From the NCBI GenBank assembly GCA_964505325.1, contig CAZDHT010000029.1:1-32713 (forward strand): a stretch of 32,713 nucleotides of DNA, in the 5' to 3' direction. Source of the stretch: CAZDHT01 sp964505325 (GTDB taxonomy: Bacteria > Planctomycetota > PUPC01). A model generated the notes under the pieces. It searched no databases. It saw only the letters and a program-made list of their open reading frames with translations, and had not been told where the DNA came from. Shown here piece after piece: positions 1 to 8,783 of the stretch (position 1 is its first letter; every line of letters begins with the position of its first letter). A program made the translations under genes and the position numbers.

Positions 1-28
1 GGCGTGGACGCCAGTGAGGAGGTGGAAG

Positions 29-733
29 ATGCGGAAAGTGTTTGTGTGTGTGCTCGGGGTCGCGTGGGTAGCCGCCGCAGCCGCGGCGGGTGCGGCAAGT
101 CTGAGGCTCGAGCCGACGAAGGACGCACGAATCCTCGGCCATCGGAGCGAAGTGGGCCAGAACTGCGGCAGATCCGCCCGGCTGCGCGCGGTCGGCATTA
201 AACGAGGCAGCGCCGAGTTTGTTATCATGGACTTCGACCGAGCGGCGCTCAGGGCGTTCCTGGAGAAGAACGAGGGAAAGACGATCAGCGGCAAGCTGGT
301 CCTGGTCGTTCGCCAGGTGCAGGGGTCCAAGACGAAGCTGGAGGTGGCCACGATCGACGCGGGCGTGGACTGGGTCGAGGGTACCAAGTCTCAGCAAGAC
401 GCCGAAAAGGGCGAGTGCTGCGCCCTGTGGGCGCAGAAGGACGTCAAGAAATGGGCCACCGCGGATGGGAAGGAGGTCGGCCGGTTCAAGGAACTCGTCT
501 ATGACGGCGAGAACGTCACCACGGTCCTCAACAGCAAGGGTGTCGAGCTCGCCAAGGACGACGGGGGCAAGACCGTCGAGATCGAACTGGACGAGAAGCT
601 CGTCAAGCACTTGGGAACGAACCAGAACTGCCGGGGCCTGTTCCTGTTCCACCGCGACCCGCAGGCGAAGGTCGACGTCTTCAGCCGCGAGCAGAACAGA
701 AAGCAGCCCAAGCTGGTTGTAGCGGCGGAGTGA
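29..733 (+). CDS. secreted DNRLRE-like (CBM96-type) domain protein
   Basis: This is a 234-residue exported protein of unknown function. The ATG at 29 is chosen because an AGGAGG Shine-Dalgarno lies just upstream and because the protein then begins with a clean signal peptide (positively charged MRK, an Ala/Val-rich core, cleavage near residue 23). The mature part is a single beta-rich domain with spaced Trp, GKLVL and GLFLF strands. That layout resembles DNRLRE/CBM96 domains, the kind found in the PEP-CTERM protein at 2770 and at the N-terminus of the enzyme at 3625. It has four or more cysteines, which could form disulfides outside the cytoplasm. No catalytic motif is visible. The family call is inference from pattern; secretion is well supported. 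Confidence 0.6.
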   Translation: MRKVFVCVLGVAWVAAAAAAGAASLRLEPTKDARILGHRSEVGQNCGRSARLRAVGIKRGSAEFVIMDFDRAALRAFLEKNEGKTISGKLVLVVRQVQGSKTKLEVATIDAGVDWVEGTKSQQDAEKGECCALWAQKDVKKWATADGKEVGRFKELVYDGENVTTVLNSKGVELAKDDGGKTVEIELDEKLVKHLGTNQNCRGLFLFHRDPQAKVDVFSREQNRKQPKLVVAAE

Positions 734-866
734 CCGCGCAGCGGCCCGCTGGAAGCCAAGCGCCGATGACCTGAGGCCCCCGCCGCGCGCCGCTACTAAC
801 AGGATACCCGCGCAACGGGGGCGGGCAAATGCCGAGTCCAGGGCGGACGTGACTTCCGATGTTCGA

Positions 867-1097
867 TCATCGGTCAAGCCATTCGTAGAGATGGTAGTGG
901 TCTTTGCTCATCCCCAGGGCCTGGTAGACCTTGTGGGCGCGCCGGTTGCTCTTGTCCACAAACAGGCGGAGGCCCTTCAGCCGCGGCGACTTCTTCACGC
1001 GCCGCCTGAGATGCCGGTAGAGCGTCCTGAAGACGCCCCGCCGCTCCTCAGCGTGTGCCCGGAAATCCACACGATCGCGCACAGTCCCTAAGCCCAT
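867..1097 (-). pseudogene. 5'-truncated GNAT acetyltransferase remnant
   Basis: The last 57 or so residues of this 76-codon frame align without gaps to the C-terminal part of the intact GNAT at 10542-10991. About 43 of 57 positions are identical, including RLKGLRLFV, KSNRRA, KVY, DHY and LYEWL. The remnant starts at the acetyl-CoA loop (RRGVF, residue 93 of the intact copy). The residues before it match nothing in the intact protein, and no other frame upstream restores the N-terminal half. It therefore lacks beta strands 1-4 of the GNAT fold and should be inactive. The coding frame is still open and conserved, so the truncation may be fairly recent. No Shine-Dalgarno is seen at its first ATG. 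Confidence 0.75.
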
Positions 1098-1325
1098 ACG
1101 TATTCAAGACGTAGAACAGTGCGCAGCCACATTCGCGTCTTCGCGATGTTGATTCTTGTCAACGTCCCGTTGTGTGATGCCAAACCACCCAGACGTAATG
1201 TACCAGCGGAATCCGTCATAACACACATCGTCCGGTGCGCTTACGTATTGCCCTGAGATGTTCTGGGGGATTTGTGGGCAGGTTGGCATGGGATTTGCGA
1301 CGTTAGGAACCTGCCGTTCGTATTG

Positions 1326-1356
1326 GCGCATCGATTATCGATTCGCTACGATGCGC
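1326..1356. promoter_or_regulatory. inverted repeat with internal tandem heptamer, operator-like
   Basis: GCGCATCG at 1326-1333 is the exact reverse complement of CGATGCGC at 1349-1356. The 15-nt centre continues a tandem repeat of ATCGATT (1330-1336 and 1337-1343). It lies about 145 bp upstream of the regulator start, so it could be an autoregulatory operator. That role is inference. Confidence 0.4.
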
Positions 1357-1391
1357 GATACACCTGTGAGGGAACCGGGACGCTGTCACGG

Positions 1392-1477
1392 ATGCGCGCG
1401 CCCCGTTCCACCGAGGTCCATGCGCGCGGCCCGTTCCGCCGGCATCCGTGCGCAGAGCGCGCGTCCCGCCGGTATCC
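1392..1477 (+). repeat. three imperfect 28-30 bp direct repeats
   Basis: Units lie at 1392-1419, 1420-1447 and 1448-1477. Units 1 and 2 match at 23 of 28 positions (common parts ATGCGCGCG, CCCGTTCC and a final TCC). Unit 3 is more diverged and 2 bp longer but keeps the GCGCGCG, TCCCGCCGG and TATCC parts. They abut the ribosome binding site of the regulator gene. Confidence 0.55.
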
Positions 1478-1498
1478 GCGGGCAGTGCAAAGGAGTCG

Positions 1499-2617
1499 AT
1501 GATGATGGACATGATCCAGGCCATTCCGAAGTACGCGCAACTTAGGGACCTCCTCGCCGCCAGGATCGAGCAGGGGGAGTATGGGCCGCACACCTCACTG
1601 CCAACACAGCAGGAGTTGATGAGTCACTACGGTTTGAGTTTCAGCACGGTCAGGCGCGCACTTGACGAACTGGCGAGGGCGGGGACCGTCTACTCACGTC
1701 CCGGCAAGGGCATCTACGTGTCTCAGCCGGAGCATGCGGAAGTCAACCGTCGGTTCGTGTTCGCTCTCTGCGGTGTGAGGCCTGACGTCGTGAGGGTTGA
1801 GCCAAGTACGGGCTGGATTACAGGGGTGCTGCGCGCGCAACATGCGGTCAACTTCCTGCTTGAGCCGGTGGAGTCCCGGGGCTTCGGGGAGATGGCGCGG
1901 CGCCTGCGCGAGGGTGCGGAGAAAACCGACGGCGCCATCATCATCGGGCTGCCGGGAAAGGGTGGGATCAGACGGGCGATGGACGAGGTCGGATTTCGGT
2001 ACGTGGTAATCGACATGCCGGAAAGGGGTGACGCCGTCAACGGGGTGATCTGCGACCACGAGAGGGCCGCCTTCGAGGTGGTGGGCCACCTGATCCGACG
2101 CGGGCATAAGCGCATCGCGTTCGTGGGTCAGACCCCCGGCGCGGAAGAGGGCTGCGCCTGGGCGAACGCGAAGCATGCCGGGTACATTCGCGCGATCACC
2201 TCGGCAGGTCTGGAGGTCCATGACGAAGACGTGATGTTTATCGACGGATTCCAAAGGCACGAGAGCGAGGCGTACGCCGAGCGGGCGATCCGGACGGTGC
2301 TGCGTCCGGGTACCTCGGAAGCAACGGCGGTCTTTGCGAGCATCGAGAGCGTGGGGGTGGAGCTGTTGCGAAAGCTGGAGGCGCTTGGCGTGGATGTACC
2401 GGGCGAGTTGGCGGTGGCGGGGTTCAACGACCGTGAAGACGTTGCGGACGGCCGGCGCCGGCTGACGACGGTGCGCATGCCGATGGAGGAGGCGGCCAAG
2501 GAAGCGGTGCGGATGTTAGTGGCGCAGATACGGGGCGAGGAGCCGTATCCGCGGCAGCGGGTGCTGAACGGCAACCTGATGGTACGTGCAAGCACCGTTC
2601 GTAGCAGCGGAGCCTGA
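1499..2617 (+). CDS. GntR/LacI hybrid (AraR-like) sugar-responsive transcriptional regulator
   Basis: This 372-residue repressor-type regulator combines two domains. The N-terminal GntR winged helix (about residues 5-75) has the typical LPTQQEL, STVRRALDELARAG and GKGIYV elements. The C-terminal periplasmic-binding-like sensor of the LacI type (about 85-370) has GHLIRRGHKRIAFVG, a VFAS-type segment and VAGFNDREDVA. This is the architecture of Bacillus AraR, where a sugar ligand releases the repressor from DNA. The start region has three consecutive in-frame ATGs (1499, 1502, 1505) after AAAGGAG; the later two have the more usual spacing, so the true start may be 1502 or 1505. It sits at the head of the GH123 cluster and probably controls it. 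The inducer cannot be told from sequence. Confidence 0.88.
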   Translation: MMMDMIQAIPKYAQLRDLLAARIEQGEYGPHTSLPTQQELMSHYGLSFSTVRRALDELARAGTVYSRPGKGIYVSQPEHAEVNRRFVFALCGVRPDVVRVEPSTGWITGVLRAQHAVNFLLEPVESRGFGEMARRLREGAEKTDGAIIIGLPGKGGIRRAMDEVGFRYVVIDMPERGDAVNGVICDHERAAFEVVGHLIRRGHKRIAFVGQTPGAEEGCAWANAKHAGYIRAITSAGLEVHDEDVMFIDGFQRHESEAYAERAIRTVLRPGTSEATAVFASIESVGVELLRKLEALGVDVPGELAVAGFNDREDVADGRRRLTTVRMPMEEAAKEAVRMLVAQIRGEEPYPRQRVLNGNLMVRASTVRSSGA

Positions 2618-2769
2618 AAGGAGGTGAGGTCCCAGGAGAGATGATTTCACGGAAATGAGGGCAGGACGTTCGGCGAAACGCTACGGCGATGTCCGTCGCC
2701 GCGCGCGACGCGCAACACAGACGGAATAGGCCATAGTCGTGTCTTTTTGCCTCGAAAGGAGAACAGGAG

Positions 2770-3519
2770 ATGAAGAGAATACTAGTGCTTGTGAATGTGA
2801 TGCTGTTGTTGGGGGTATCTGCGTACGGTGACACGATCACGCTGTGGGGCCCGAGCGAGTGCGAAGACGTCGAACTCAGCCAGGCCAAGCCGGATGAAGC
2901 TGACTACGGTAATACACTCACGGTTAGTGGATCGACTACCAGCGGCGGGAAAGTACTGCTCCGCTTTCCGAACGTTGACTCGTTGATACCCGCCGGCGCT
3001 ACTGTCGATAGCGCAACGCTCAGCTTTACGTACACCACCGCCCAAGGCGCCCATTCGCTTTATGTGTCTCAGATTCTGGTGCCGTGGGTGGAAGGCCCTC
3101 CGGCATGGGCTGGAAGGCTGACGGGTGCCACGTGGAACGACCCGGACGGCGACTTGACCACCTATACTGCCTGGCCGGGTGCGGCCGGCATGCAGGCGGG
3201 AGTCGATTACGCGAGCACGCCCGCAGACACCCAGACCACGGGCGCATGGACTTCGAAAGCGATGGTGTACGACTTGACCGCCCTCGTTCAGGCTTGGGAC
3301 AATGGCACCGCGACGAATTACGGTGTCGTGGTAACCGAGAGCGCTACTAATAAAAATGGTTGGCTCACCTCCAATGACGGCGACAAGAGCCATCACGGCT
3401 CCGAGTTGGTTATCGAGTACGAAGTGGCGGTACCGATTCCCGAACCCGGAACGATGCTGCTCTTCGGAACGGGCCTGGTTGGGACGCTCGGCGTCTGGCG
3501 TCGAAGACGAACGAACTGA
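2770..3519 (+). CDS. DNRLRE-domain protein with PEP-CTERM sorting signal
   Basis: This is a 249-residue cell-surface or matrix protein. A signal peptide covers residues 1-20. The body is a DNRLRE/CBM96-like beta domain with the family's typical run: VLLRFPNVDSLIPAGATVDSATLSF, then a Trp-containing middle, then MVYDLTALVQAW and a late VIEYE strand. Residues 221-249 are a PEP-CTERM tail: PEP at 224-226, a hydrophobic helix at about 229-243 and a terminal RRRR. Such tails are recognised by exosortase (EpsH family) and usually accompany exopolysaccharide production. No exosortase gene is in this window. A strong GGAG-type ribosome binding site precedes the ATG. The base composition looks less GC-rich than that of its neighbours, which may mean later arrival. 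It lies 152 bp after the regulator and 105 bp before the first GH123-like gene. Confidence 0.87.
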   Translation: MKRILVLVNVMLLLGVSAYGDTITLWGPSECEDVELSQAKPDEADYGNTLTVSGSTTSGGKVLLRFPNVDSLIPAGATVDSATLSFTYTTAQGAHSLYVSQILVPWVEGPPAWAGRLTGATWNDPDGDLTTYTAWPGAAGMQAGVDYASTPADTQTTGAWTSKAMVYDLTALVQAWDNGTATNYGVVVTESATNKNGWLTSNDGDKSHHGSELVIEYEVAVPIPEPGTMLLFGTGLVGTLGVWRRRRTN

Positions 3520-3624
3520 ATTGATCCTCCCAGAGAGGCGAAGTTCCGTTCGAGACGTGCCTCCTCCACCATCCTGCGGGGGGGCGCTTTCCCCAGGCGT
3601 CCGAGGTCGAGGAGGGGCCGTGAA

Positions 3625-6324
3625 ATGCTCACTGACATGAAGCACCGCCGTTTCATGCACCACCCAGGAGTGATCGTGCAGCGATGCATCCGCGCGGGTG
3701 TTGTTATGCTCGTCTCGCTTCTGTTTCTGTCTCCCGGAGTGGCGCGGGCTCAGGCGGCGGAGAAGTTCACCGCAACGGTCACGTTCCAGAAGGACGTCAA
3801 TGGCTACGTCGACGCATCGGACGACAGCATGCGTCCGGGGAAGATCAAGCTCGGCGATGACAAGAAGAGAGGGCTGAGCTGGTGGCACAAGAAGGAGATC
3901 AAGGCCGGGAAGCTTAAGCGGGCGAATGTTCTGGAACAGCTATCGAACTACCGTCACGTCCTGCGGTGGAACGGCCTCGACAAGTGGGTTCGCGGCAAGA
4001 ACGTCAAGGTGGTCTCGGCGAAGGCGGACATCTACTACACGGATGAGTTCTGGTCGTTCTACGACTACGAGGTCGCGCTCTACCGCACGCTCGACGGCAC
4101 CAAGGACGGCACCGAGAAGGAAGCGGCCGCCGTCGCGCATATCTTCGGCGAGCGCCGGGGTCGGAAAGTGGCGACACCGTTTCGCAGTTGGATCACGTTC
4201 AAGCTGCGGCCCGAGGTCATCCAGGCGTGGATTGACGACCCCGCTCAGAACAAGGGGCTGGTGCTCTTGCAGCACAAGAAGACCGACCCGCCCGGAAAAC
4301 GAAGCACCGGCGGCTTTGTGGTCTTTGCCGCGAACACCAACGGAATGACCCGACTGCGTCCGAAGCTGACCATCACCTACGAAGCCGAGGGGAATGTGCC
4401 GCCGTTCGCACCCACCCTGACGCAACGCTTCGACGGCATCACCGTGGGCACCCGGCACGTCGTGCGATGGTCGATGCCCCAGGTGCCCGACCTGAACCGG
4501 AACCTGTCAGGGTTCGAGCTTGAGTATGCGGGAGCGGACGGCAAATGGCGGCCGGCCGCGAAGAGGATTGCCGCTGACGCACGCTCCTTCGGCTGGGAAA
4601 CGTCGACCGTGCCTGAGGGCAAGGGGTATCGTCTGCGCATTCGCGCGGTCGACGCCCAGGGGGCGACAAGCGACTGGACAACGTCGGAGGGGACGTTCGC
4701 CGTCGCCCGACACGAGGTCCCGTTCCAGATCGGCATTACGCCGCCGATGACGAAGATCCGTCGTGCGAGACCCTATCGCGGACCGCTCGGCACCGCGGCA
4801 TCCATCGCACTTGCCCGCAACGAGTATGAGGGCTGCCAACTCGTAATCGCGGGGGTCCACCGCGACGTGAAGGGCCTGAAGGTGACGGCAAGCGACCTGA
4901 AATCGGCCCGAGGGGTGATCGCCGCGGAGCACATCAGCGTCAACCCGGTGGGATATGTGAACACGGTGCCGCCAAGCTATCACGCGGAGTGGATCGGACA
5001 GTGGCCCGATGCGCTTCTCAACATAAGGACGGTCGACGTGCCGGCGGGGAGGGTGCAGCCGGTCTGGGTCACCGTCTATGCGCCGCCGAAAACCCCCGCC
5101 GGAAACTATGCCGGCAAACTCACCATCACCGGAGAGGGCATTGAGCCCCAAACCGTGTCACTGGCGGTACGGGTGTTCGACTTCGACATTCCGGTTCGAC
5201 CGACGCTCAAGAGCTTCGCGCTCGGCCGCATTCCGGGTCCCAAGTTCTACGGCATGGAAAGGGGCGCCGCCAAGTACGATGCGATCCGCAAGAAGTGGTA
5301 TGACTTTCTGTGCGCCCACCGTCTGTCGCCGGGCGGGTTCGTGCTGAAGGCGTGGGGATGGGACAAGCCGACCTACCCGGTCAAGGTGAACGCGGACGGG
5401 AGCTTCGATTTCTCCGAAGCCGAGAAGTGGGGTCAGTATTGCTTCGACCGTGGGATGAACACGTTTGTGGCGGCCAGCTTCACGAAGCCCGGCAAGTGGG
5501 GATTCCCGAAGGAGTTCTCGCCGAAGTACTACCGCGATTACACCAAATTCATGAAGGCCTACGCCGGATTCCTGCGGAAGAAAGGGTGGCTGAACGACGC
5601 GGTGGCCTACAATATTGACGAAGCCCCGGCAAAGCACTGGGAGATGTGCAAGGAAAACTACCGAACCACGAAAGCCATCAGCGCCGACATCCAGGTGTTC
5701 CAGTGTCTGAACAACCCGAAGGGCGTGAAGGCGCTGACCGGGTTCTTCGACGTGGTGGACGTGAATATCGGACAATTCCACAAGGGTGCGGCGCCCGAGA
5801 GACTGAAGGCCGGGAAGCCCGTGTGGTGGTGCGTCTGCTGCTGGCCGTCGACGCACCCGAACCTGTTCGTCGACTACCCCGCGGTCGACGCGCGCATCGT
5901 CGGGTGGCTCACGTGGAAACTGGGCGTCGAGGGGTTCGAGTACTGGAGCGTGACGTCGTGGGCGAGGAGCCTCAAGACGATGGGCGGTAAGAAGTTCATC
6001 GATCAGGTCGACAGCAAGTGGAACGCGAACTCGTTCGGCAAGTATAACGGCGACGGATATCTCACTTACCCCGGGCCGAACAACACCATCCTGTCATCGA
6101 TTCGGTTCGAAGCACTCCGTGACGGGTTCGAAGACCATGAGTACCTGTCAATCCTCCGTCGGCGGCTCAAGGGCAGGACCGGGCCGGCCGCCGATGCCGC
6201 GCGAAAGCTGCTTCAGGTGTCAGACGACGTGTGCAAGCGAGACCTCTCCTTCACGCGTGATCCGGAAGTGATCCTCGACGCGCGGCGGAAGATCGCCCTC
6301 GCGATTGAGACGCTTGATCCATAA
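3625..6324 (+). CDS. secreted DNRLRE-FN3-DUF4091 (GH123-like) glycoside hydrolase
   Basis: This 899-residue secreted enzyme has the following order: signal peptide (hydrophobic core 26-36, cleavage near 42), a DNRLRE/CBM96-like module (about 45-250), a fibronectin-III-like module (about 257-357), a GH123 N-terminal beta domain (about 366-526, starting at IALARNEYEGCQLV) and a GH123/DUF4091 TIM barrel (about 526-892). An adjacent Asp665-Glu666 pair in YNIDEAP matches the Asp-Glu pair used by GH123 N-acetyl-beta-galactosaminidases in substrate-assisted catalysis. The signature GDGYLTYPG, SSIRFEALRDGFEDHEYL is present. Its substrate is likely an amino-sugar glycan, but DUF4091 proteins are mostly uncharacterised. 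ATG 3625 has GGAGGGG 7 nt upstream; GTG 3676 with AGGAG is an alternative that gives a more typical, shorter signal peptide. It is paralogous to the enzyme at 6481. Confidence 0.88.
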   Translation: MLTDMKHRRFMHHPGVIVQRCIRAGVVMLVSLLFLSPGVARAQAAEKFTATVTFQKDVNGYVDASDDSMRPGKIKLGDDKKRGLSWWHKKEIKAGKLKRANVLEQLSNYRHVLRWNGLDKWVRGKNVKVVSAKADIYYTDEFWSFYDYEVALYRTLDGTKDGTEKEAAAVAHIFGERRGRKVATPFRSWITFKLRPEVIQAWIDDPAQNKGLVLLQHKKTDPPGKRSTGGFVVFAANTNGMTRLRPKLTITYEAEGNVPPFAPTLTQRFDGITVGTRHVVRWSMPQVPDLNRNLSGFELEYAGADGKWRPAAKRIAADARSFGWETSTVPEGKGYRLRIRAVDAQGATSDWTTSEGTFAVARHEVPFQIGITPPMTKIRRARPYRGPLGTAASIALARNEYEGCQLVIAGVHRDVKGLKVTASDLKSARGVIAAEHISVNPVGYVNTVPPSYHAEWIGQWPDALLNIRTVDVPAGRVQPVWVTVYAPPKTPAGNYAGKLTITGEGIEPQTVSLAVRVFDFDIPVRPTLKSFALGRIPGPKFYGMERGAAKYDAIRKKWYDFLCAHRLSPGGFVLKAWGWDKPTYPVKVNADGSFDFSEAEKWGQYCFDRGMNTFVAASFTKPGKWGFPKEFSPKYYRDYTKFMKAYAGFLRKKGWLNDAVAYNIDEAPAKHWEMCKENYRTTKAISADIQVFQCLNNPKGVKALTGFFDVVDVNIGQFHKGAAPERLKAGKPVWWCVCCWPSTHPNLFVDYPAVDARIVGWLTWKLGVEGFEYWSVTSWARSLKTMGGKKFIDQVDSKWNANSFGKYNGDGYLTYPGPNNTILSSIRFEALRDGFEDHEYLSILRRRLKGRTGPAADAARKLLQVSDDVCKRDLSFTRDPEVILDARRKIALAIETLDP

Positions 6325-6480
6325 GCCGCACGTTCGAGAGCTAGAAGCCGCTGGAAGGACGGGCAACGTCGTGCCGTTCGCACCGATCCGGGCTCATCGC
6401 TTCGTCGACGGAGCAAGGTTGAGACGAAGGGATATTGTATGGAAGCTTCGGGCAAGAGGTCCTTTGCTGAGGAGACTGAT

Positions 6481-8769
6481 GTGGTGAAACGAATGGGGAT
6501 CGTCCTGTGTGTGATGCTGCTTGCAGGCAGCGTCTATGCCCAACAGAATCTTATCTCCAACGGCGGCTTCGAACAGGAACGGAAGACGGACTTCGGCGAC
6601 AAGCTGCCGAAAGACATCCGCCGGATGTTCGGGGGCGCGCTCAGGAGCCCCTTCCAGGATTGGGGATTCGGAGGCGGATGGGACAACGGGAAGTACACCG
6701 TTCACCTGTCCACAGAAGCCCACTCGGGAAAGTATTCCTGTGAGATCCGGTGCGAGAAGAAGGGGCGTGGCGGCATCGCGGCGGCGCCCTTCAAGCTGAA
6801 GCCGGGCAGCATCCTCGAAGTCTCCTTCTGGGTGAAGGCCAGGGGCGCCGAGGGGGGACAGATCCTCCTGCACTACGAAGGCACCGCCGGGGACGGGTGG
6901 AACAGCCTCAAGATCGACGGCGGCACCTACGACTGGAAGAAGGTGTCGAAGCGATGCGTCGTCCCGGTCAGACATTGTCGGGCGGATGGACAGACGATCG
7001 CCATGTTCGTCTACTCGAAAACCCAGGGCTCCATCTGGATTGACGACTTCTCGGCGATTGAGATAGACGTCAACAAGATGGCCGAAAGCCCGTCGGCCCC
7101 GGCACTCACCGCACCCAGACCCAAAGAGATTCCCGAACCCGCCGGCTCGACCGGATACCGAATCGACGTTGCGACATCGCTCGACAAGGTCTTCCCCGAC
7201 ACCGACTACAGACCGGCTACGAAGAAAGCCGCGGCCATCGCGATGGCCCGCAACGAATACGAAGGCGTGCAAATCGTCGTCGAAGCCCCCTGGCGAAAGG
7301 TCACCGTCAAGGACGTCCGCCTGCCCGACCTGAAGGGTCCCGGCGGTGCGGTCATTCCCGCACGCGCCATCAAGTGGAACCGGGTCGACTACATCGAAAC
7401 GACTATGGTCCCGCTGTACAGGGTGGATCGGGTCGGCCTGTATCCCGATCCTCTGATGCCGCCCGGGGCGTTCACGGTCGATCGGCTCTCGCGCAAACCG
7501 GTGCTGGTGACCGTAAAGACGCCGAAGGACATTCCCGCCGGAGTGTACACCGGTTCCGTGGTGATCGTCTTCGACGGGCTGGCCCCGGCCGTGGTTCCAT
7601 TGACGGTCACTGTCTGGGACTTTGCCATCACCGACGAGACCCACCTCAAGACAATGACGTGGATTGGCTGGGGGACCATCCGTTACATGAACGGGCTCAA
7701 ATGGTCGGCCGAGGCAAACCGGAAACTCGCCGAGATAAAGCAGAGATATTACGACATGCTGCTTGAACACCGTCTGGGCCCCGGGGGCAGCATCGCCAGC
7801 GGCGTGCCCCGAAACCGCAAGACCAGGAAGCCGGATTACGAGGCCGTCGGCAAGCGACTGGAGCCGCTGATCAAGAAGGGGATGAACGCCTTCATCATGG
7901 CCACCGCCCCCAACCTGAAACGCCAGAGGAAGAACGAATACACCGACGAATACATCAGGAAATTCACCTCGGGACTGAAGGGGTACGGCGACTATCTGAG
8001 GAAGAAGGGCTGGATCGACATGGCCTACGTCTACACCTACGACGAAGCCCCCAAGAGGCACTGGCCGCAGGTGAAGAAGATCGCGAAGGCCATCAAGAGG
8101 GCCGCCCCCGAGCTGCGGATTCTGCAATGCCTGAACGAGCCGGAAGGCGTGAAGGACCTCGCCGGGCACGTCGATGTGTTCGACGTCTACGTCGCGCAGT
8201 ATCACCGAACCGGCGTCCAGGCCATGCAGAAACGAGGCACGGAGGCGTGGCTCGCCGTCTGCTGCTACCCGAAGGACCATCCCAACCTGTTCATCGAGTA
8301 TCCGCTGCTCGACGCACGCATCATCCCGTCGTTCTGCTTCAAGTACGACGCCGCCGGGTTCGAGTACTGGTCCCCCATCTCGTGGGGAAGGAACTGGCGG
8401 AAGAAAGGCAAGGACCGGTGGCCTCGGGGTGACTGGGATCCCAACACCTTTGGACGATACAACGGCGACGGCTATCTCATCTACCCCGGCCCGGACGGCG
8501 TGCCCTACTCGTCCATCCGGTTCGAGTCGCTGCGTGACGGTTTCGAAGATTACGAAACCCTCTGGCAGCTGCGGCGCGTTCTCAAGAAAGCCGTCGACGC
8601 AGGCAAGCGCGGGCCGGCCGTCGATGACGCCCGCAAGCTGCTCTCGCTCAACGAGATCATCAAGGACAACGGGGACTTCACCAGGAAGGCCCGCACGTAC
8701 ATGACCTTCCGCGGGAAGGTGGCGAATGCCATCGTCGAGCTGCGGAAGCTCACCGGCGAAATCAAATAA
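6481..8769 (+). CDS. secreted CBM4/9-like plus DUF4091 (GH123-like) glycoside hydrolase
   Basis: This is a 762-residue secreted enzyme. The GTG at 6481 is chosen because GAGGAG lies 6 nt upstream and the protein then starts with a normal signal peptide (cleavage after Ala20). An upstream ATG at 6439 would bury the signal peptide. Residues 22 to about 200 form a jelly-roll carbohydrate-binding module of the CBM4/9 type (NLISNGGFE at the start, SIWIDDFSAIEI at the end). A GH123 N-terminal domain follows (about 225-385; AIAMARNEYEGVQIVV), then the DUF4091 TIM barrel (about 386-750). The Asp521-Glu522 pair in TYDEAP matches the GH123 catalytic pair and Asp665-Glu666 of the upstream paralogue. The DUF4091 signature around GDGYLIYPG and SSIRFESLRDGFEDYETL is intact. 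It is co-directional with the next gene, 14 bp away, so the two are probably co-transcribed. Confidence 0.88.
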   Translation: MVKRMGIVLCVMLLAGSVYAQQNLISNGGFEQERKTDFGDKLPKDIRRMFGGALRSPFQDWGFGGGWDNGKYTVHLSTEAHSGKYSCEIRCEKKGRGGIAAAPFKLKPGSILEVSFWVKARGAEGGQILLHYEGTAGDGWNSLKIDGGTYDWKKVSKRCVVPVRHCRADGQTIAMFVYSKTQGSIWIDDFSAIEIDVNKMAESPSAPALTAPRPKEIPEPAGSTGYRIDVATSLDKVFPDTDYRPATKKAAAIAMARNEYEGVQIVVEAPWRKVTVKDVRLPDLKGPGGAVIPARAIKWNRVDYIETTMVPLYRVDRVGLYPDPLMPPGAFTVDRLSRKPVLVTVKTPKDIPAGVYTGSVVIVFDGLAPAVVPLTVTVWDFAITDETHLKTMTWIGWGTIRYMNGLKWSAEANRKLAEIKQRYYDMLLEHRLGPGGSIASGVPRNRKTRKPDYEAVGKRLEPLIKKGMNAFIMATAPNLKRQRKNEYTDEYIRKFTSGLKGYGDYLRKKGWIDMAYVYTYDEAPKRHWPQVKKIAKAIKRAAPELRILQCLNEPEGVKDLAGHVDVFDVYVAQYHRTGVQAMQKRGTEAWLAVCCYPKDHPNLFIEYPLLDARIIPSFCFKYDAAGFEYWSPISWGRNWRKKGKDRWPRGDWDPNTFGRYNGDGYLIYPGPDGVPYSSIRFESLRDGFEDYETLWQLRRVLKKAVDAGKRGPAVDDARKLLSLNEIIKDNGDFTRKARTYMTFRGKVANAIVELRKLTGEIK

Positions 8770-8783
8770 GGGAGGGCACTTCG

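Larger units (their letters stand above)
1098..1498. other. regulatory-looking intergenic region upstream of the GntR/LacI regulator
   Basis: This stretch has no convincing gene. Its left half is visibly less GC-rich than the neighbouring genes. It contains an 8-bp inverted repeat enclosing a tandem heptamer (1326-1356) and three imperfect 28-30 bp direct repeats (1392-1477) that end just before the regulator's ribosome binding site. A 75-codon minus-strand frame at 1104-1331 has no ribosome binding site and no recognisable family. Confidence 0.5.

Noticed and set aside
1104..1331. 75-codon minus-strand frame upstream of the GNAT remnant
   Set aside because: It has no ribosome binding site and no recognisable family. 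Its composition is unusual (CYDGFRWY), but there is not enough to call a gene; at most it is a fragment.
2621..2655. Strong AAAGGAGGTG followed by AGGAGAG and a 5-codon ATG frame after the regulator
   Set aside because: The frame is too short to judge and there is no evidence of translation. It may be chance purine-rich sequence.
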